From Hyphochytrium catenoides (lineage: Eukaryota; Sar; Hyphochytriomycetes; Hyphochytriales; Hyphochytriaceae): a DNA stretch of 64,000 nt. A model generated the notes under the pieces. The model searched no databases and had not been told where the DNA came from. It worked only from the letters and a program-made list of their open reading frames with translations. Made by a program: the position numbers and the translations under genes. Of this stretch, positions 46,601-61,200 are shown piece by piece (the stretch's first letter is position 1; the number at the start of each line of letters is the position of its first letter). The stretch is from positions 6,138 through 70,137 of the forward strand of contig FLMG01004002.1 of assembly GCA_900088475.1 (NCBI GenBank), in the 5' to 3' direction.

Positions 46601-49600
46601 GTTGACTGAGGTAAGAACTCCTCCTTCCTTCTTTAACTTACATGGCTGGCACATTGACGAGATCTCCTCATTTCCCCAAGCTCCCAGAAAAGTGCCCAAG
46701 ATTGTGCTGAAAATTTTTTGCTTGCTTTCGTCTTCGAGCTCCGTTACGCTGAGCAAGTTAAACTGGCGAACCAGCCTTCCGCTGATAGGATTCCTTCCAC
46801 CGCCAGGAGGCCCCATCGCGGTTATGAATTGGAGGTCTACGATGGACTTGAAGGTGAGAGTCTTCCGATCATACCAGCCACTCTGGTCAAACCACTGTCG
46901 TAGAAGTTCAAGAGGGGGTTGTGCAAGGTACTTCTCTCGCTTGGGCATGTTGAGATCATCGATAAAGATAATGTACTTCTTTCCGGTGGGCGGACCAAAC
47001 ACGCCTTTCTTCCTTTTCTCCATCTTCGAGTCGAGCAAGTCTTGCGTTTGATTTGCACTCGTCTGGGCTGAAAAAGAGAGGGAGATGGGGAGGGAGGTCT
47101 CTCCTAGCCCTTGTTGAAGATATTTGGCAATAGTGACTGTCTTTCCGGTTCCTGTTGGCCCAACAACCATAATGTGCTTGCCGTTATTGAGGAGCAGATT
47201 TATCAGGAAGGTGTGTCTCACGGAGTCCTGAGTTGGAACAATGACTTCAGCCAACTGCCTCTCCCCTTGAGCAACCGAGAAAGATGGGATTGTATCCATC
47301 CAGGGCAACCACTGGTTGCCTTGAAGGTCAAAGTGATAATCATAGAGTAACCCGGTCTTGGGCAGATAAAGGCCTTCTCTCTCTTGTATACCGCCACCAT
47401 CAATTGCATGGTGTTCTTGTTTCCCATTGCACAGAAAGGAGCCTACCTCTGCCCGCAAGAAAGCGTCAAAACGCCTTCGCCCTGCGCTGTCAGTTGTGGC
47501 TCCTACCGACCAAAGCAGAGCAAAAATGAACAGACCTTCAACTCCTCTGCCCACCTTCTTTCTTCCTTCTTGAAGGACTTCGGCATTCACACCGTCCTTT
47601 GGTAGAAGAATATGCAAATAACAGTCTAGGATCCGGGTAAGGCTCTGCGTGAGGTTATTATCCACACTTGGAACTGGCTCTTTCATGTTCCCTCTCAAGA
47701 AGGTTAGGCACGGAGAGAGAAGAGAGTCAAATAGGAATTGGAGCTGCGCTCTTGTCCCATAGGTTATGTGCTGCGACCAACGCTGGATCCAACTCTGTAT
47801 TAGGACGTCTAGCCCTAACGCCGCCGGTTCCATGTAAACCATCCCAGCTCTGGAGACGGTAGCTGGAGATGCCATTGAGAGGTCATCCACCTCGAATATC
47901 ATCGTCATGGTCTCTGTCATCTTAAGCATCTCTCCGCTATTGAGACAGAGCTTCTTGTTGTCATCCAGTACGGTGTTCATGCTCTCAATCCAGATAGCGT
48001 CTACCGGTCCGTCGAGTATTAGCCACTTTCTCTCAAGAGAAGATGAGAAAGCTGCTTCTCTGTAGAGAGTGGAAAGAATTCCATCCTGCCATTCGTGGGT
48101 GCTAGGGTCGAATTCTCCATACAGCTGTCCCAAAGTTATGCTCTTTGGGTTCAGTTGATAGCGAATCACGCGCTCAAATGCAAAACCCTTTTGCTCAGCA
48201 CTTTTGAGCTCTGTGAGGGCCTGTGTGTTTGGGCGATTATTAGAAAATGGGGAGATAAGTCTTGATTAAAGAAATGAGGTACACTCCGGGACCAAGAGAA
48301 CAAGTAACTGGAGGACAAATTGGTGGGGAAAGCTGAACGACAAAGCAAACGCGGAAGAGCCTGTTCGCAACCGAAGTTGATAAGAAAAGGAGAATGCCCT
48401 AATTAAGCTCTTACCTGTGCAAGGATATTGATGTTGGTGCTCTTTCCTCCTCCGGTAGGCCCAACCAACATGATCCCATGCCTCACACAGAGAGTCTCAT
48501 ACAGTTGAACTACCTTAGAGAGAAATGAAGGAGGAGAAAGGAGACCTTCCCGTTCACATTGCAGACCCACAGCCCGGTGAAGTGCCATCAAGTCAGAAGG
48601 GGGCCGCTCGAGACCCGGGAAGAGATCTGCTAGGATACCCTGAAAGAGAGGAAGATCTTGAGCAAGGAACTTAGGCAGATTTACATCCTGCAGTGCTCTT
48701 AGTAAAAGAGCCTCTTCATCCATCTCCGGGTTCTGACGCTTCAGATTGCCGGCCGCGGTAATTGTGGTCTGAATGGGTCATAGGAGAGGGCCACGAGAAG
48801 AGCGATATAAGGACGAGAGAGAGGACGCGTTCAAGACACCGAGACCTAAACTACAGAAGGAAATGCGACGATCTCATCAAGAATGTAAAATGAAGAGGCG
48901 TCGCTGAAACTGACAGAAAATGAAAGCACGAGCTCCAAATGGAGCAGATGTGAGTCGCAAGTAGCCGATGACAATAAAAATGTGTCCTCCTTTTTAGGCC
49001 AATCTTGGGAAGAGTCACCTACCTTTACAGCTCTCATCCCATAATCATAGTGGAACTGGGCGGAGAGCTGCTCGGAGCAGAGCTTAAAGGTGCTAACCAT
49101 TTTCTGCCCACATTCTCTTGCCCTTCCAAATCCAAAAGCGAAGAAAAGAATTTCTCCAATTAGGGCGTAGTCGGGAACCATCATTGCAACAGGTCTGAAC
49201 AGAGCTGCTAAAGAATCTGGGAGCTCGGAACGTCCTGCATAACCTGGGTTCATCGTAATGAAAACCCCGAACTGGTCATTTAAGGGAATGTCCGAGCCTT
49301 CGAAGATCAGACGCTGTGAAGAGAAACCGTCAGCAGAGGTACCAGGGTAATGGGACTATGCGAAGAGGCTACATCAGTAAGAAGGAAGACTTACCTTCTC
49401 TCCTCTTCGGATGCCCATTTGAATGGTAATGACTTGCTGTCCAACCACCGACAGCACCTCCACGTCAATGCGGTTAAACTCATCAAAGCATGCCCAGGCT
49501 CCGCAAGAGGCAAGGCCCTTAAAAAACTTCCCCATAGCAATATAGTCCAATCCTACATGTTCGTGGTAAGATGTTAGAAAAAGCTAAGAGAGACACATGG

Positions 49601-52600
49601 CCAGAAAAAGCTTTCGCTCCAACGCTATTTTGGCAACACTGCTGCTTTTAGTTCTTTGCCTACCATCTGAACAGTTAAAGACTACGCACTGCTTAGCCAG
49701 GGCCTTAGCGAGATCCTTGGTGGACTCAGTCTTTCCGGTACCTGCGGGACCGGCAGGAGCCCCACCCAGAGTCATCTGCAGAGCTGTGAAGACAAAAGGG
49801 TAAAGCTGATGAAAATTGTCTGACAGAGAACTGGAAGCCCCAAAATGAGGTTATGCCGCTGAACCTCGTCAGATCTAAAGTGCCCTCTCCGTAATCCTAT
49901 TCATGAGTTCAATGACACTTCCTCCTGTTGGTGCTTCTTCTCCTTGATGCGGTCCTTTTTGCCATATCGTGTAGATCTTACCTGCCAGTAAGGTCATGTA
50001 GCACTTATCGGTGAGCGGAGTGATGACCAGCCTCATAGAATTGCCAAGATATTCGTAGCCGTAAGGCCGCCGTGCGGAGACCATCTCTGCCCAAAGATTT
50101 CCATCATCCTTTCCTTCCCCTTGTCCTTCTTTCTCTCTCACCCAGTAGTATCTTAATTGGCTAATCCAGTTAAAGTCCGCGACATCCTTCACTCCTCCTC
50201 CCTTTTCCCCGTCACCCTCTTGCAATAAAGAGGCAGTGACGTCTCTTGCATGCACATCGAGGACTGTCAATGCTCCGAGCGTGGTTCTGGTTTGACCACT
50301 AATGTTGGAGCGGACGAGACGGACCATATCGGCCAGCTGAGCCAGTTGAAGGTCTAGTTGAGCTTTGATCCCAGTAGGGCCTGCAGAGGTAATAGCCTCT
50401 TCCATCTGACGAGTCCAATGAGTCTGCGACGCATTCAGGACGCACATGCCTGGCGAACCAGATAAAGAGGATTAGGGCAATGAAACCTCCCTAGGTACGT
50501 ACACACTACACTCCATTCCACAGGGTCATATTGGCAAGTGCAAGTTGATACCTGGCCATCGCTGTATCCATTTCGTCCGCGGCGTGGCCTCATAATCCAG
50601 AATAGCAGCCTTCATTGCCTCCCTGACCGCTTCCCGCATGCTTTGCTCCAGGTCACCCATCCAGATCTCCACTGCTCTTCCTTTTGTCTCAATGGGAGAA
50701 GAAAGGGGAACGGTCTCCTCCTCTGCACTGATCATCGCACTAATCGTTCCGTCAGCCCTGCAAAGGACCTTCACTAGACCCTCAAAGCACTTCTTAAGAT
50801 GCGGTTGCACTCTCTGGACATCTCTCCCCTCAGACAGGAGAGAAAGCAGCTCTTCATTTGCAAGAAAATAGAAGCGGGAGAAAGCTGCACGCTTGGTCTC
50901 AAGGTAATCGCTGAGGCCTAGTTTAGAGGGCAATTCACGTCAGTTAGTAAGATTGTGTTGGGCAAAGGAACACCGATATCAACAGAACCGGGTAAGACCA
51001 AGAGCCCGCAAACATTGGGAAGAAGAGGGCCCGCCACGGCAATGGTGGTGAATTGGTGTTTTCTATGGAGAGACTAGTAAGGGAAAAGAGAGGAGGGCAA
51101 AGGAGAGATTGCAGAGGTCGGGAATTGTGTTCATCTCACCTTTTTGAACGCTTTCAAGCATCCTATTGCTCTCCTTCAACTTCTGGAGAAGCCTCTCATT
51201 GTCGCAAACCTTTAAAACTGAAGGTTTGGAGTGCGCTTGTGCCAACATATTGCGGTAGGTCTTATCGACTGTTGAGAAGCGCTTGCTTTCGGTCGGAAGC
51301 TAGGTGTATACGGAGCACGACGTAGAGGGAAGCACAAATGAATTGACGTTAGGCGCAATACTCTCCCTGAGGGTGATATAAGGTACCAAGCAGTGCACTG
51401 CAAGCTATTTGGCTTTAGGATATTTCCAAGGCTGCTTGCAATCCTTCCCTGGGTGCCGTCCGGTTTTCCTCTCATAAACTGACCGACCATCGTCCTCACC
51501 TGCTTGATAATTTCTGGGGAGTCAAAAATGGGCTGAAGATAAAGCCAGCTTCTTTGAACCGCCATCCACTCCTCCAAGACCTCGCTGATGAGACTGAGTG
51601 AAACGGACCAGCGCTCAATTTTTTCTTCGTAAGGCTTCTTGAAGGGAGAGAACTGCAAGGTTTGGACCATTGTCAGCTTTTCTCCAAGATCAGCCAGAAC
51701 TTCCTCCACGGCTCTCAAGATGAACGTCTGCGTCTCCCGGTAAGGTACAACTTGAAGAGAGAGAAGAGAAAGCCCCTTTTCAATCTCATCTAAGGCTTTT
51801 TCAATCTGGTACTCCTTGTTCGCAGTCTCGGCTTTTTTAGAAAGAATAGAAGAGAGCAAGCATGGAGTGAGTGTGCCGTCTAGTAGAACGAGCAAAGGAT
51901 CTCTGCCAACAAGGGGGTAAAGAACAATGTAGGTGCTAGCAGAAGTGAGTTGCACTAGTCACGAAGCCAAGCAACAGGTAAATATACGTTTAAGAGGGAG
52001 GGGGAGGCTTACCAACTTTTGAGATGAGCGTGAGATGTTCTGCGAGGTTCATGTTCAGCATATCGGCCAACGAATTCTTCTCGTTTGGAGCGATGGGCTT
52101 TCCAATCTGTGCTCCCAGAGCCTCCCAATGACGGAGGCCTAGGCCAGGCGTCCTCAGCGCAGTTATGAGAGGAAGGTGTTCCTTGAACGCCAATATTCTT
52201 GTTTTGATCTCAGTGGCAATGGCTGAACAATCCACATTCTGAGCCTTTTCAAAATACTTCGATGCCTTCTGTGCGCCCATCCATAGACTCTCGAGCTCTT
52301 TTTCCATGGCGTCGGGAGAGAGAGAGAGGAACTGACCATCCATCCAAGAGGATTGTCTACGGAGAAAGTTGCTGGTCGTAACCCAAAGGAGAGTATAGGG
52401 TTCAAGGGACTTCTTGAGAGTATCCAGAAGTTCAAAGCGAGACAAAGTTAGGGAAAGCAGCTCTTCTCGGCTATTGTGCAGCGCTCTCTCCTCTTCAAAC
52501 TTCTTAATCTTTTTCTCCAGCACGTCGACATGCAGTCTGATCTGGTCAATGTTCCTTATATCTTTGTATCGTGAGACGACTTGTATCTCATTATCCAGAC

Positions 52601-55600
52601 TCTGTAGGGCGTCCATCATCAGGACGCTATCCTCTTGAACACTATGTAAAATGGCTTTAGCACTCTGATTGTAAGAGGCAAAATAACGTTGACAGAAAGA
52701 ATGAAGCAAGACAGAGAGAAATAGGGGGAAATTAACGTCTTACATCGTCGAGAAATTAGATCTGAGTTCTTCAATGACCAAGCGTGTCCTCTCTACCTTC
52801 CTCCCAATTCTGAGAGGAAAGCTCTTCCTCTCCAAAAGCTTTCTAGCATCTTCTTCTGGAACAATGAAGTGAAAGTTCCAAAGTGATTGGAGGCATCTCT
52901 CGGCCTCATCTTCTCTTTCCTTCAACGCTTGCAGCTCATGTGGAACAGTGGCAGATATGTACTCTACCAACGCCGTCAATTGCTCCACGTCTCCAGGGGT
53001 CTTGGAGAGGGTGTCTATGACCTAAGGTCAAAATAAGCCAGCAGCAAAGTGGAAGAAAGGGAAGCAGAGTGAGAACAGCCATCATCCATTAGAGTTATCA
53101 TCCTTAACCGTATCCAACTCAAATACTTTAATGGCATCTTTCTCCTGGTATTCTTTGTTGGCACTTACCTTAAGATACTTCGCCTCGCTCTGATTTCTGA
53201 CTGCCCTTGCCCTCCTCAACAGAAAGTCTTGTAACTGGTGGGCGACCTCCAGATGCTTTTTGAGAAGTACTCCGCGGACTTCGGCGCAGTTGACCGCAAT
53301 CATACCAAAGTTGACTAAGTTTCTTGGTATCTCTTCGTCAGCAGCCCGAGCTAACTTCAGGCGATTGCGAATTTCCGTCTCTATTTGCAACAGATGGTGA
53401 GGAGGAAGAGGCACTGAAGGATCATCAATAAGACCCCTCGCGGCCACCCCAGCTGCCACCTTCTCTGCTTCCAAATCCGCTGCCGCTTCACCTGTAGAAG
53501 CTGCCTCTGAGGCTTCGGTGGATAATGACTTGGAAAAAGGAGCAGAGGAGGATGTTCCTCCTGCGCTGACGTACTGTAAGACATGCTCCTTGGTGTCCAA
53601 GGATAAGGTCTCAACATGCTTGTTGAACATCGTAAGATACTGCATGAGAGGAGCGGTATATTCTCTCATTCTTCGTGCAAGGCCATTTCTACATGCTTGT
53701 ATAGACTCCTCTTCAAATGAAACGGGAGTTAGAGAAGGGTGGCTACTCCAGAAGAAGTGCTTCATAGCATACTGCTCCGGATTCTTAACCTTAAAAGTGC
53801 TTTTTAGAGCGCTGTCAAAAACCCGAAGCAGCGACTCTTCAAATTTCTGCAATTCGGTGTTATACGTAAACCCATAACCTTCCCGAGGAGAAAGCGGAGA
53901 AAGAGGGCAAGGATCTGACGAACTTCCGCCCGCTTTCTTGCGCTCGGTGTACCAGGCCTCGATCTCCTGTTGCATGTGAATAGATCACTCCGGTTAGAGC
54001 TGCAGCACTTTTGGAAGCTGACAGCAGGTGCACACATGAAAGTGATGGCCCATTTTAAGCAGATAGTAATGCGGGATGCCCTAAGAAGACGTCGAAGAGA
54101 GCACGAACAACAGCATCGCTTTCTACCTAACCTTGTTCCGTTGGAGCATCTCTGCCTCGTTTATAATCGCTTTGTCCTTGCTGATGACGAGGTCAACGTA
54201 AAAAGTAGGGGGATGCAGGTGTAGTCCGTCCGCTCCGTTGACTTCCTTCATTGTCTTACTGTCTCCGCTAACTTCCAGGGTTCGCCCATATGGTGTTTTC
54301 CGACAACTTCTGATGATGACTTCATTTATGCTTCGCACCTCGACGGTGCTGGAGTCGTATGGCTCAAAGAGCCCACAGAACTCAGAGAGCGAAGTTAATG
54401 TTGCAGTGCGCAATGCCGACTGAGTAACATTGGCGGGGAGAAGTTAGTCCAACAAATGTACAGAAAAAGAGGCTTCTGCAGAAGACAACAACCAAAACCC
54501 AAAACATGCCTAGACAAGAAGACGAATCGAAGAGACCGAGAGGAGGTCGGAGAACTTAATAGGCAGACCAGCCTAGCAGACCTGCATCATCAGCCGGATA
54601 CGTATGAATAGCTTCTTCAGCTTGGAGTACTGGTATGAGTCAAAGTCGCTCTGACCCATGTGGAACCAGCCTTTTTGGACCGGGGCCAACCCGCCTTCTA
54701 TCGCTTTTACGACCTCCTGCACCCATACACCTTCTAGATACTCCGCGGCTGAGGAGATTGTCACTTCCTGCTGTTGTGCAAACTCCTAAGGTGGGCGAAG
54801 AAGCATTATGATGAATAGCAACATTAGATTACTCTTGTGTCAATCATTCTAATTATCAGATTCCAGTGAGGAGGTGCCATACGTCGGAGAGATTTGAAAC
54901 CCTTCGTCGAAACGCTAAGAGGACGATGAGAACCATTGCCCTTCACAGGGTTATACCTTGAGCCTTGCCGCTCGACCTGGCTTGACAATGAGAAGTTTTT
55001 TACTAGCTGTGCGGTCACATTCAGCCAACGTGGAGACTAACACAGCTATGACCTGTACAGAGAGGCAAAAAATCACTCCTTTCGGAAAACCCAGAGCTCA
55101 CCGTCGTTCAGAGACTAAGCAGGTGACCGAATAGCTCATGAAGAGTGAACACTGAGTGACTCTTGTGGCAGAAGGTGACTATCGGATATCGCACTCTTTA
55201 ACATATTCAATATAGAGGAGGAAGGAGATTCATCAAGACTAAAGGTTTCTTGGATCTTCGTTTAAAAGGCGATGAATGACAAGTAGAATGGCTGGCTCAC
55301 CTCTGCTGTTGTCAGGCATGTCTCTGTCAAGAAAGAGGTCTTCTTTTCTCGGACGGCTGCTGGAGAGAGTTTCAGGTTGTCCATTCGAGGATGGCCGTAA
55401 CTGGAAGACAGAGGATCTTTGCAATGCCGAGCAATCACGCTGAGAAAATCAGGATTACTGCTAATGACCGGCGTGATCCAGATCAGCAACATGAATCACG
55501 AGGCACGATACGCAGGTAGGAGATAGGAAGGTTAGCATGAATGCCAATGTTATAGCTCAGTGGGGAGGCAGGGAATCCCCCCAATACACATGTTTTGACA

Positions 55601-57287
55601 TTGATAGGAGTTTGATAGAGGACAATGTCCATGATGGTGGACCAAAACATGGGAAGGATCAAAGACGAGAAAAAGAGCATGATGTCAAGGTCTATCTAAC
55701 CGTAGACGAAACAAATTGAGCAACAAAGAACATGTTAGCTCCGACTGATCCCTTCCCTTACCCGGAAACAAGGGCATGCGAATCAAAGGCAAGCTTGTTT
55801 AGCGTTCTTTGGTATGCTCTGGATATTTCCACTAGTAGATTTTTGAGAAGATTCTCCTGGTAAGGTGTTTGACCCTGGGATGAGGATTTCCCGTCGCCTT
55901 TTTCAGGAATATTTACTTTTCTGCGCAGTCTTTGCCGCTGATTCATACCAATCTGAATGGTAAGGAAGCTTAGACTGGCACAAGAAATTGGAGCTCATAG
56001 AAGTGATGTCCGAAGCCCAGGCCAGAGCTATACGGTCATACGTACGCAGCCGCAGAAACAGGTAGCACCAGCAAAAGTCATACGGAAGAGGTGATATGAA
56101 AAGCTATCAGGAAGACCTACATCAGGCATGCCCTCAAGTGGCATACAGTCAACAGAAAGGCTGTAGTGAAGGTTCTGCAGGGTCTCATGACGGAGCTTGT
56201 GTGCTCTCGCAAGCCTTTGCGCAAACAGAACTGGATCCTCTACTCTGAACCAGATTTTAAGTCTGGGAATGCTCTCCTCAAGAGGTTCGAGTGTTGGGTC
56301 CTTGAAGATGACCTTGAAATGTCGCTGGACGGGATCGTAGGACGTGACGATACATTCAGACCACTGACCAGCCGCAGAACCCTTCATGCGCTGTGCCATA
56401 GCAGGTATCGCCACTCCTCCCTTCTTCTGGCACTTTCCAAGTTCTATCCATCTCTAGAGGGTATATTACAAAGTCGTGTGAGAGGCGGAGGATGGGGAAA
56501 GGCCCTAGACTAAGCTGAGGAACGAAACACCCAAGCGGGGAAAGCAGGGAGTTCGTGATAGCTTACCTCAGGGGGATGAGCCTCATAGTATTCTGCATCG
56601 TCGAAATCTTCGAGTTTCAGGAACGACTCCAACGGGGAGAGAGCATCGCTGATGGACAGCTGGTGGAGTTCTGTAGAGACTAAGGGACCTATGTCTGTTT
56701 CCATGTATTGCCTTCTTAATCTGCACGACCACACCATCAAATGCAGTCAGCGGAAGCAGGCCTTATAAAGTAAGCCAGCAAGTGTTTCTATGTTACTTGC
56801 ATGAATGTGGTAGTAGAAGAAGAGTGTAAGATCGATAGAGAAGACGAAAGAGTTTGCGGTCTCATATTAGAGAATTGAAAGGTGGTCCCGCACCCACTCA
56901 CCTCTCAATTATAACGCCTCGTGGAGTTTGCCCGCGCTGGCGGTTGTGTGGAACCCAAGCCTTTGGCTCCAAGGTTCCAAAGTCGTCATAGCGGCTAAAG
57001 CTGCAGTCACTATTATTCCTCTTCCGGCCAATGGTGGACTCTTGAGTCGTGGTTTGGCTGTCTCCTGCTAATACGGCTAGAGGAGGAGGTGCAAAGGACG
57101 CTGCTTCTTGCCGCCGTGTAGGTGAGCAGTAGCCCTCCGATACATGGCCTATGACTGAATGCTCGGTATCTCTAATCACCAAACTCTGGTCTGGAAACTC
57201 TCCCTTTACAATAGGGGTAATACTAGCCCTGTTATTGGGGCCGCTGCCCGGTGGGGCTTGCGGCCTTGATGGCTTCAATCGGACCAT
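37626..57287 (-). CDS. Axonemal (inner-arm type) dynein heavy chain, many exons
   Basis: Covers 19.7 kb, nearly a third of the window, in roughly 30-40 exons. First exons joined in phase: 57287-56902, 56720-56567, 56453-56121, 55952-55762, 55439-55301, 55052-54957, 54785-54582. The motor is complete: AAA1 [10 protein letters not shown] (49728-49751) with [13 protein letters not shown]2 GPTGGGKST (about 48440-48463); the large exon ending at about 46580 with [19 protein letters not shown] and AAA3 GPTGTGKT (about 47138-47161); AAA4 GVGGSGRQS (about 45827-45850); [20 protein letters not shown]; stalk and microtubule-binding domain (about 44.3-42.9 kb, [20 protein letters not shown]); AAA5 [11 protein letters not shown]6 [16 protein letters not shown]. 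The C-terminal exon (37849-37626) gives [12 protein letters not shown] and DYWIKAG. The N-terminal block before the tail ([30 protein letters not shown]) recalls DNAH1, but the class is not settled. Confidence 0.93.
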
Positions 57288-58236
57288 TTACGCTTTTAGG
57301 TCCTCAATCGGAGACTGGGAGTCCTCCTTCACTCTTCCTGGTCCGCACCTCCCGAGTAATCACCTCGCTGGTGCTCTTAATCACAAATACCTGCTCGGAT
57401 ATCCGTCATTGGCAGAGATCACTACCAGGTCCCGTATTACTGCCTCCATGACCTGCCTCCTCAGGAAGTGGTACAAGCTGCTGAGAAACTAGAGAGTGCT
57501 AGGAGAGAATCTCAAGTGGAAGAAGAGCTGTTTGGCTGCGAAGCACTGACAGAATCTTCTCTCTCTGTCTCCCGGTAGAGCACCTCCTTATCATTCATCA
57601 GCTCTCAGTGTTGTTAGAGCTTCCGATCAAGTCCTTGCGGCCGCCTGTCCGTGCTCCATTCCACGACCTGTGAGCCTCCTCTCACCCAAAGCTTTCGTGC
57701 CGTTTCAAACAAAGTCCCTCTTCGTTAATGCTATCAAGAATGAAACTCATGCATAACTATATTATCAGCGATTAGAATGACTGCTAGAGTAATTGTTCAT
57801 TGTTTGTGGTCCTTTATTCTTACTGAGCCGTTTCAGTGTTCGCCAGATTGTCGCTAACGCCAACCTGCGCCCATGGTTAGTTTAGAGTAATCAGTCTATG
57901 ATTATCACCGTTGAACCAAAGCTGATCTAACTGAAGAGAAGGGCGCAGTAAGTAACTTTCTTATATAGCTGCTAACGGTATCTCGTACGTTCGATTGGTC
58001 TGCGGCTCATTTCACGAGGAGGTGTGAGGCTTCTGACCCGCGCTTCTGATGATGGAAAAGGCATGCGCTCAACTGCCAGCCGTTCTCTGGTCCAACTGCG
58101 AGCTCTGAGTAGTCTTCAATCTCTACTCGAGCTAGTCCACCGTGGTGCCTGGACTCATACAGCATAGGCAACCCTTGCCCCTGCTTCCTAGGCAGCGAGC
58201 CTCTGGTCTTTGTGCTTTTCATAGCAGCCTGTGGGC
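57288..58236. promoter_or_regulatory. Divergent promoter region, dynein heavy chain / Pol5
   Basis: 949 bp between opposite starts. Plus-strand frames at 57151-57492 overlap dynein exon 1 in antisense; a minus-strand frame at 58007-58267 overlaps the Pol5 start. Neither is supported as a gene. Confidence 0.5.
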
Positions 58237-61200
58237 ATGGGAGCGTCCAAGGTGCAGTCAGAGGCAATGGCGCTTAGGGATCATCAAGATCCAGAAGTTG
58301 ATGGAGACGGAAAGTTGGAAAGCGCGGGGAGGATAGTCGGAGGAGGTGACAACAAAGCCTTTTTGGAGAGTTTCTGGAATCTAGCCTCCGTTGATGTAAG
58401 TACAAAGAGTCATTAGGAGTGAGCCTTCCGCAGCTAATTTAGCCATCACTGTCTTCACCCGTCCCTTTGCAGGGGAGGAAACGTTCTGGGGCTGGCGCCG
58501 CTATTATTGAATATTTAAAAGCATCACAAGCTCGATTTGAAGGCAACGAGTCGATCAAGAGTCAAGAACGGGTAATATTGGCGAGTCCCGATGTACAATA
58601 TGCCCTAAAACGTCTGCTTCGCGGCCTTTGCTCTTCTCGTGAGAGCGCACGTCATGGCTTCAGCGCAGCATTGTCTGTGCTGCTATCGACGTTTCGGTTT
58701 ATTTCATTACGTGAGACTCTGAAAAGCCTTCTTGAAATCACGGAGACAACAGGAGGCATGAAGAACAGCGAGGAGAGAGAGCTAGTGTTCGGCCGGATAT
58801 TCGGGTGTATGGCTGTTTATCGCAGTGGCCGCTTGGAGTTGCAGGTACACTCAAATACTCTGTTTGCTTCTCTCCTACTCAAAGCTATCTCGTCAAGCCT
58901 CTCTGATTCTACAACCCCACCCTTATTTCACCATAGTGTAATGGTCTCCGCCGTCCAATGAAGCTTGACCATTCTTTCACCCCACAGAAGAAGGCCTCGA
59001 AGGAAGAGAAAGAAGATGTGCGAGGTGCAATCCTAGCTGCAATTGATATATTGGTGAAGCTCTTTCCCCACAAGAAGTTCCTACGGGAGCTCTGCTCCAA
59101 TGCCATTGCAGCATTTCTGTTAAGTAGTCCATCAGATCTCGCTATAGAGGAGATTATACCTCGAATTGGTTCCTTGATGGACGGAAAGAGCATGAAGGAG
59201 CTAAATCCGGAACAGCTTCTTCTTGTGCTAGCAGTAGAGAGGTACATGAGGACTCAAGAACTACAGAGGAAGGACTTGGTGGTACAAGGGAAGCTTTCAA
59301 AGATCTTCGCAAAGAAACTGTCGAAGACTGGAAAGCTGTCAAAACTTTCAAATCCTCTAAAACAGTCTTCTGGCAACTATCCCAAAGTTCACAGTGTTTG
59401 GAGGTACCTAATGGCAGAGATATTCCAGTGCGATTTAGAGCTAACGAGAACGAGTAAGTTCCCACTCACGTCAGCTGACCTTTGAAATTCTTTCTTCGGC
59501 GCATCGCTATTTTGTTAGTAGCTTTCGCGTTAGCCTTCTGCTCGGCCCTTCAATAGACTGACAGCTCTCTCTATCACACTGTCCTTTCTTACGATCTATT
59601 TTTGATCAAGGTTTGCAGGGGGCTCCAGACGTCGCACTTGTGCGCGAGTTCTGGTCAGTTTGTGTGGTGGATACGTTGATAGTTGGCGGCACACATGAAA
59701 AGAAAGCCCTATCATTTAAGCTCTGCTCAATGGTTTTCCCTCTGGTGACGGAGCCTTTGCTTGTCCAGTCTCTTCTCTCACCGGCTTTTCTGCGCTGTGT
59801 GGTCAACAATGCGAGTAAGAAGGGGACATACCTTCATGAGCCAGCAAAGGAGATGCTAAACGGTCTCTTAAAAACCGCTAAAGAGGACGAGAGGGTGAAA
59901 GTAGCTACCATGATCGCGTTGCTCTCTAATGGAGGTCATAACTTCGACAAAAGGACAGGACTCCCGATTGTATNNNNNNNNNNNNNNNNNNNNNNNNNNN
60001 NNNNNNNNNNNNNNNNNTCTGCTGGAGGACGATGAAGACGAGGGGATGATTAGGAGAGACCGAGCGGAAGAAGCAGAAGGGAGTTTGAAGCTGGTGGATG
60101 GAAAGAGAATGTGGGCTGCAGATGCTCTATCTGCATCTGTCAAGAACGCTAAGTTACCATGGACTGAAGACATGTTGAAGCGCGTAGTGGGACTGTTCTT
60201 TCTCTTTTCCCTTTTCAACGATCAGCGGGATGTGCCTAAAAACGTGAAGACAAAGAAGAAGAAGAGCAAGAGGCCGTTCCAAGAGGAAGGGGAGGATCCC
60301 TTCCTTCTCATCTCTGGTGGACTGCAAGCGGAGCCCGGATTCTCCCCAGCTTTCCTCTCCTCTTGTGAACAGCGCTTTTTTTCTCTTGTGAGCGACCTCA
60401 GTGTTGTTAAAGTTGTAGGTCAGGACGGCGAAAAGGTTATGGAGAAAGGTGCAAAGACCCAAGATAGATCTAAAACATCTACCAAATGGCTGGACTACTG
60501 CCTTAGCCTGTGGAGCAGCTTGGAAGGGAAGGGAGTGCAACCCAAAAAAGCTTTAAATGACGAGCAGCTGGCGCTACGAGAACGGGTCCAAGGTACAATC
60601 GACACGCTTAGAGCCTCTGGGCTTCGGCAAACGGCAGAAGTACATGAAAAAGCATCAAAGAAGAGGAAACAGGGCAAGAGTACTGCACCTGATGCTGGGT
60701 CTTCCTTTTTCTCGACCGCCCAACTGGATGCCTTTCAGATTCTCCTTCTCCACCTTACACTGCAGCTCTTGAGTTCCTCACGGGCAGAGGAGGCCGCGAG
60801 TAGCCTTGAGGACCTTCTCAGTTATCTCTCGAAGGACAGGAAGGAAGAAAAGGCAAAAATACACAGTGAAGGAGAAAGTTCCAGTATCGCTGTACTCACA
60901 GACCTTCTCATTGGTCTTTTATCTCAAAGCAATCACGCCGTTAGGGATGTCATTAAGGAGGTCTTCCGTGCAGTAGTCACTGAGGTTGACGAGGACGCCT
61001 TAAAGGCGATCCTCTCCGTATGCTGTAAGCAGGGCGGCGATGAACCCCTCCTGGATGTGGAGGAGGACGAAGATGATGACTTTTCTCCTATAGATCCCAG
61101 CGAACTCACTCAGGATCGAGAGGTAAGGAGAAGTAAGCTAATGCTAAGAATGGTTGATGTGTCTAGTGCTTGCTCTCGATCTCTACAGTACGTAGCAAAG

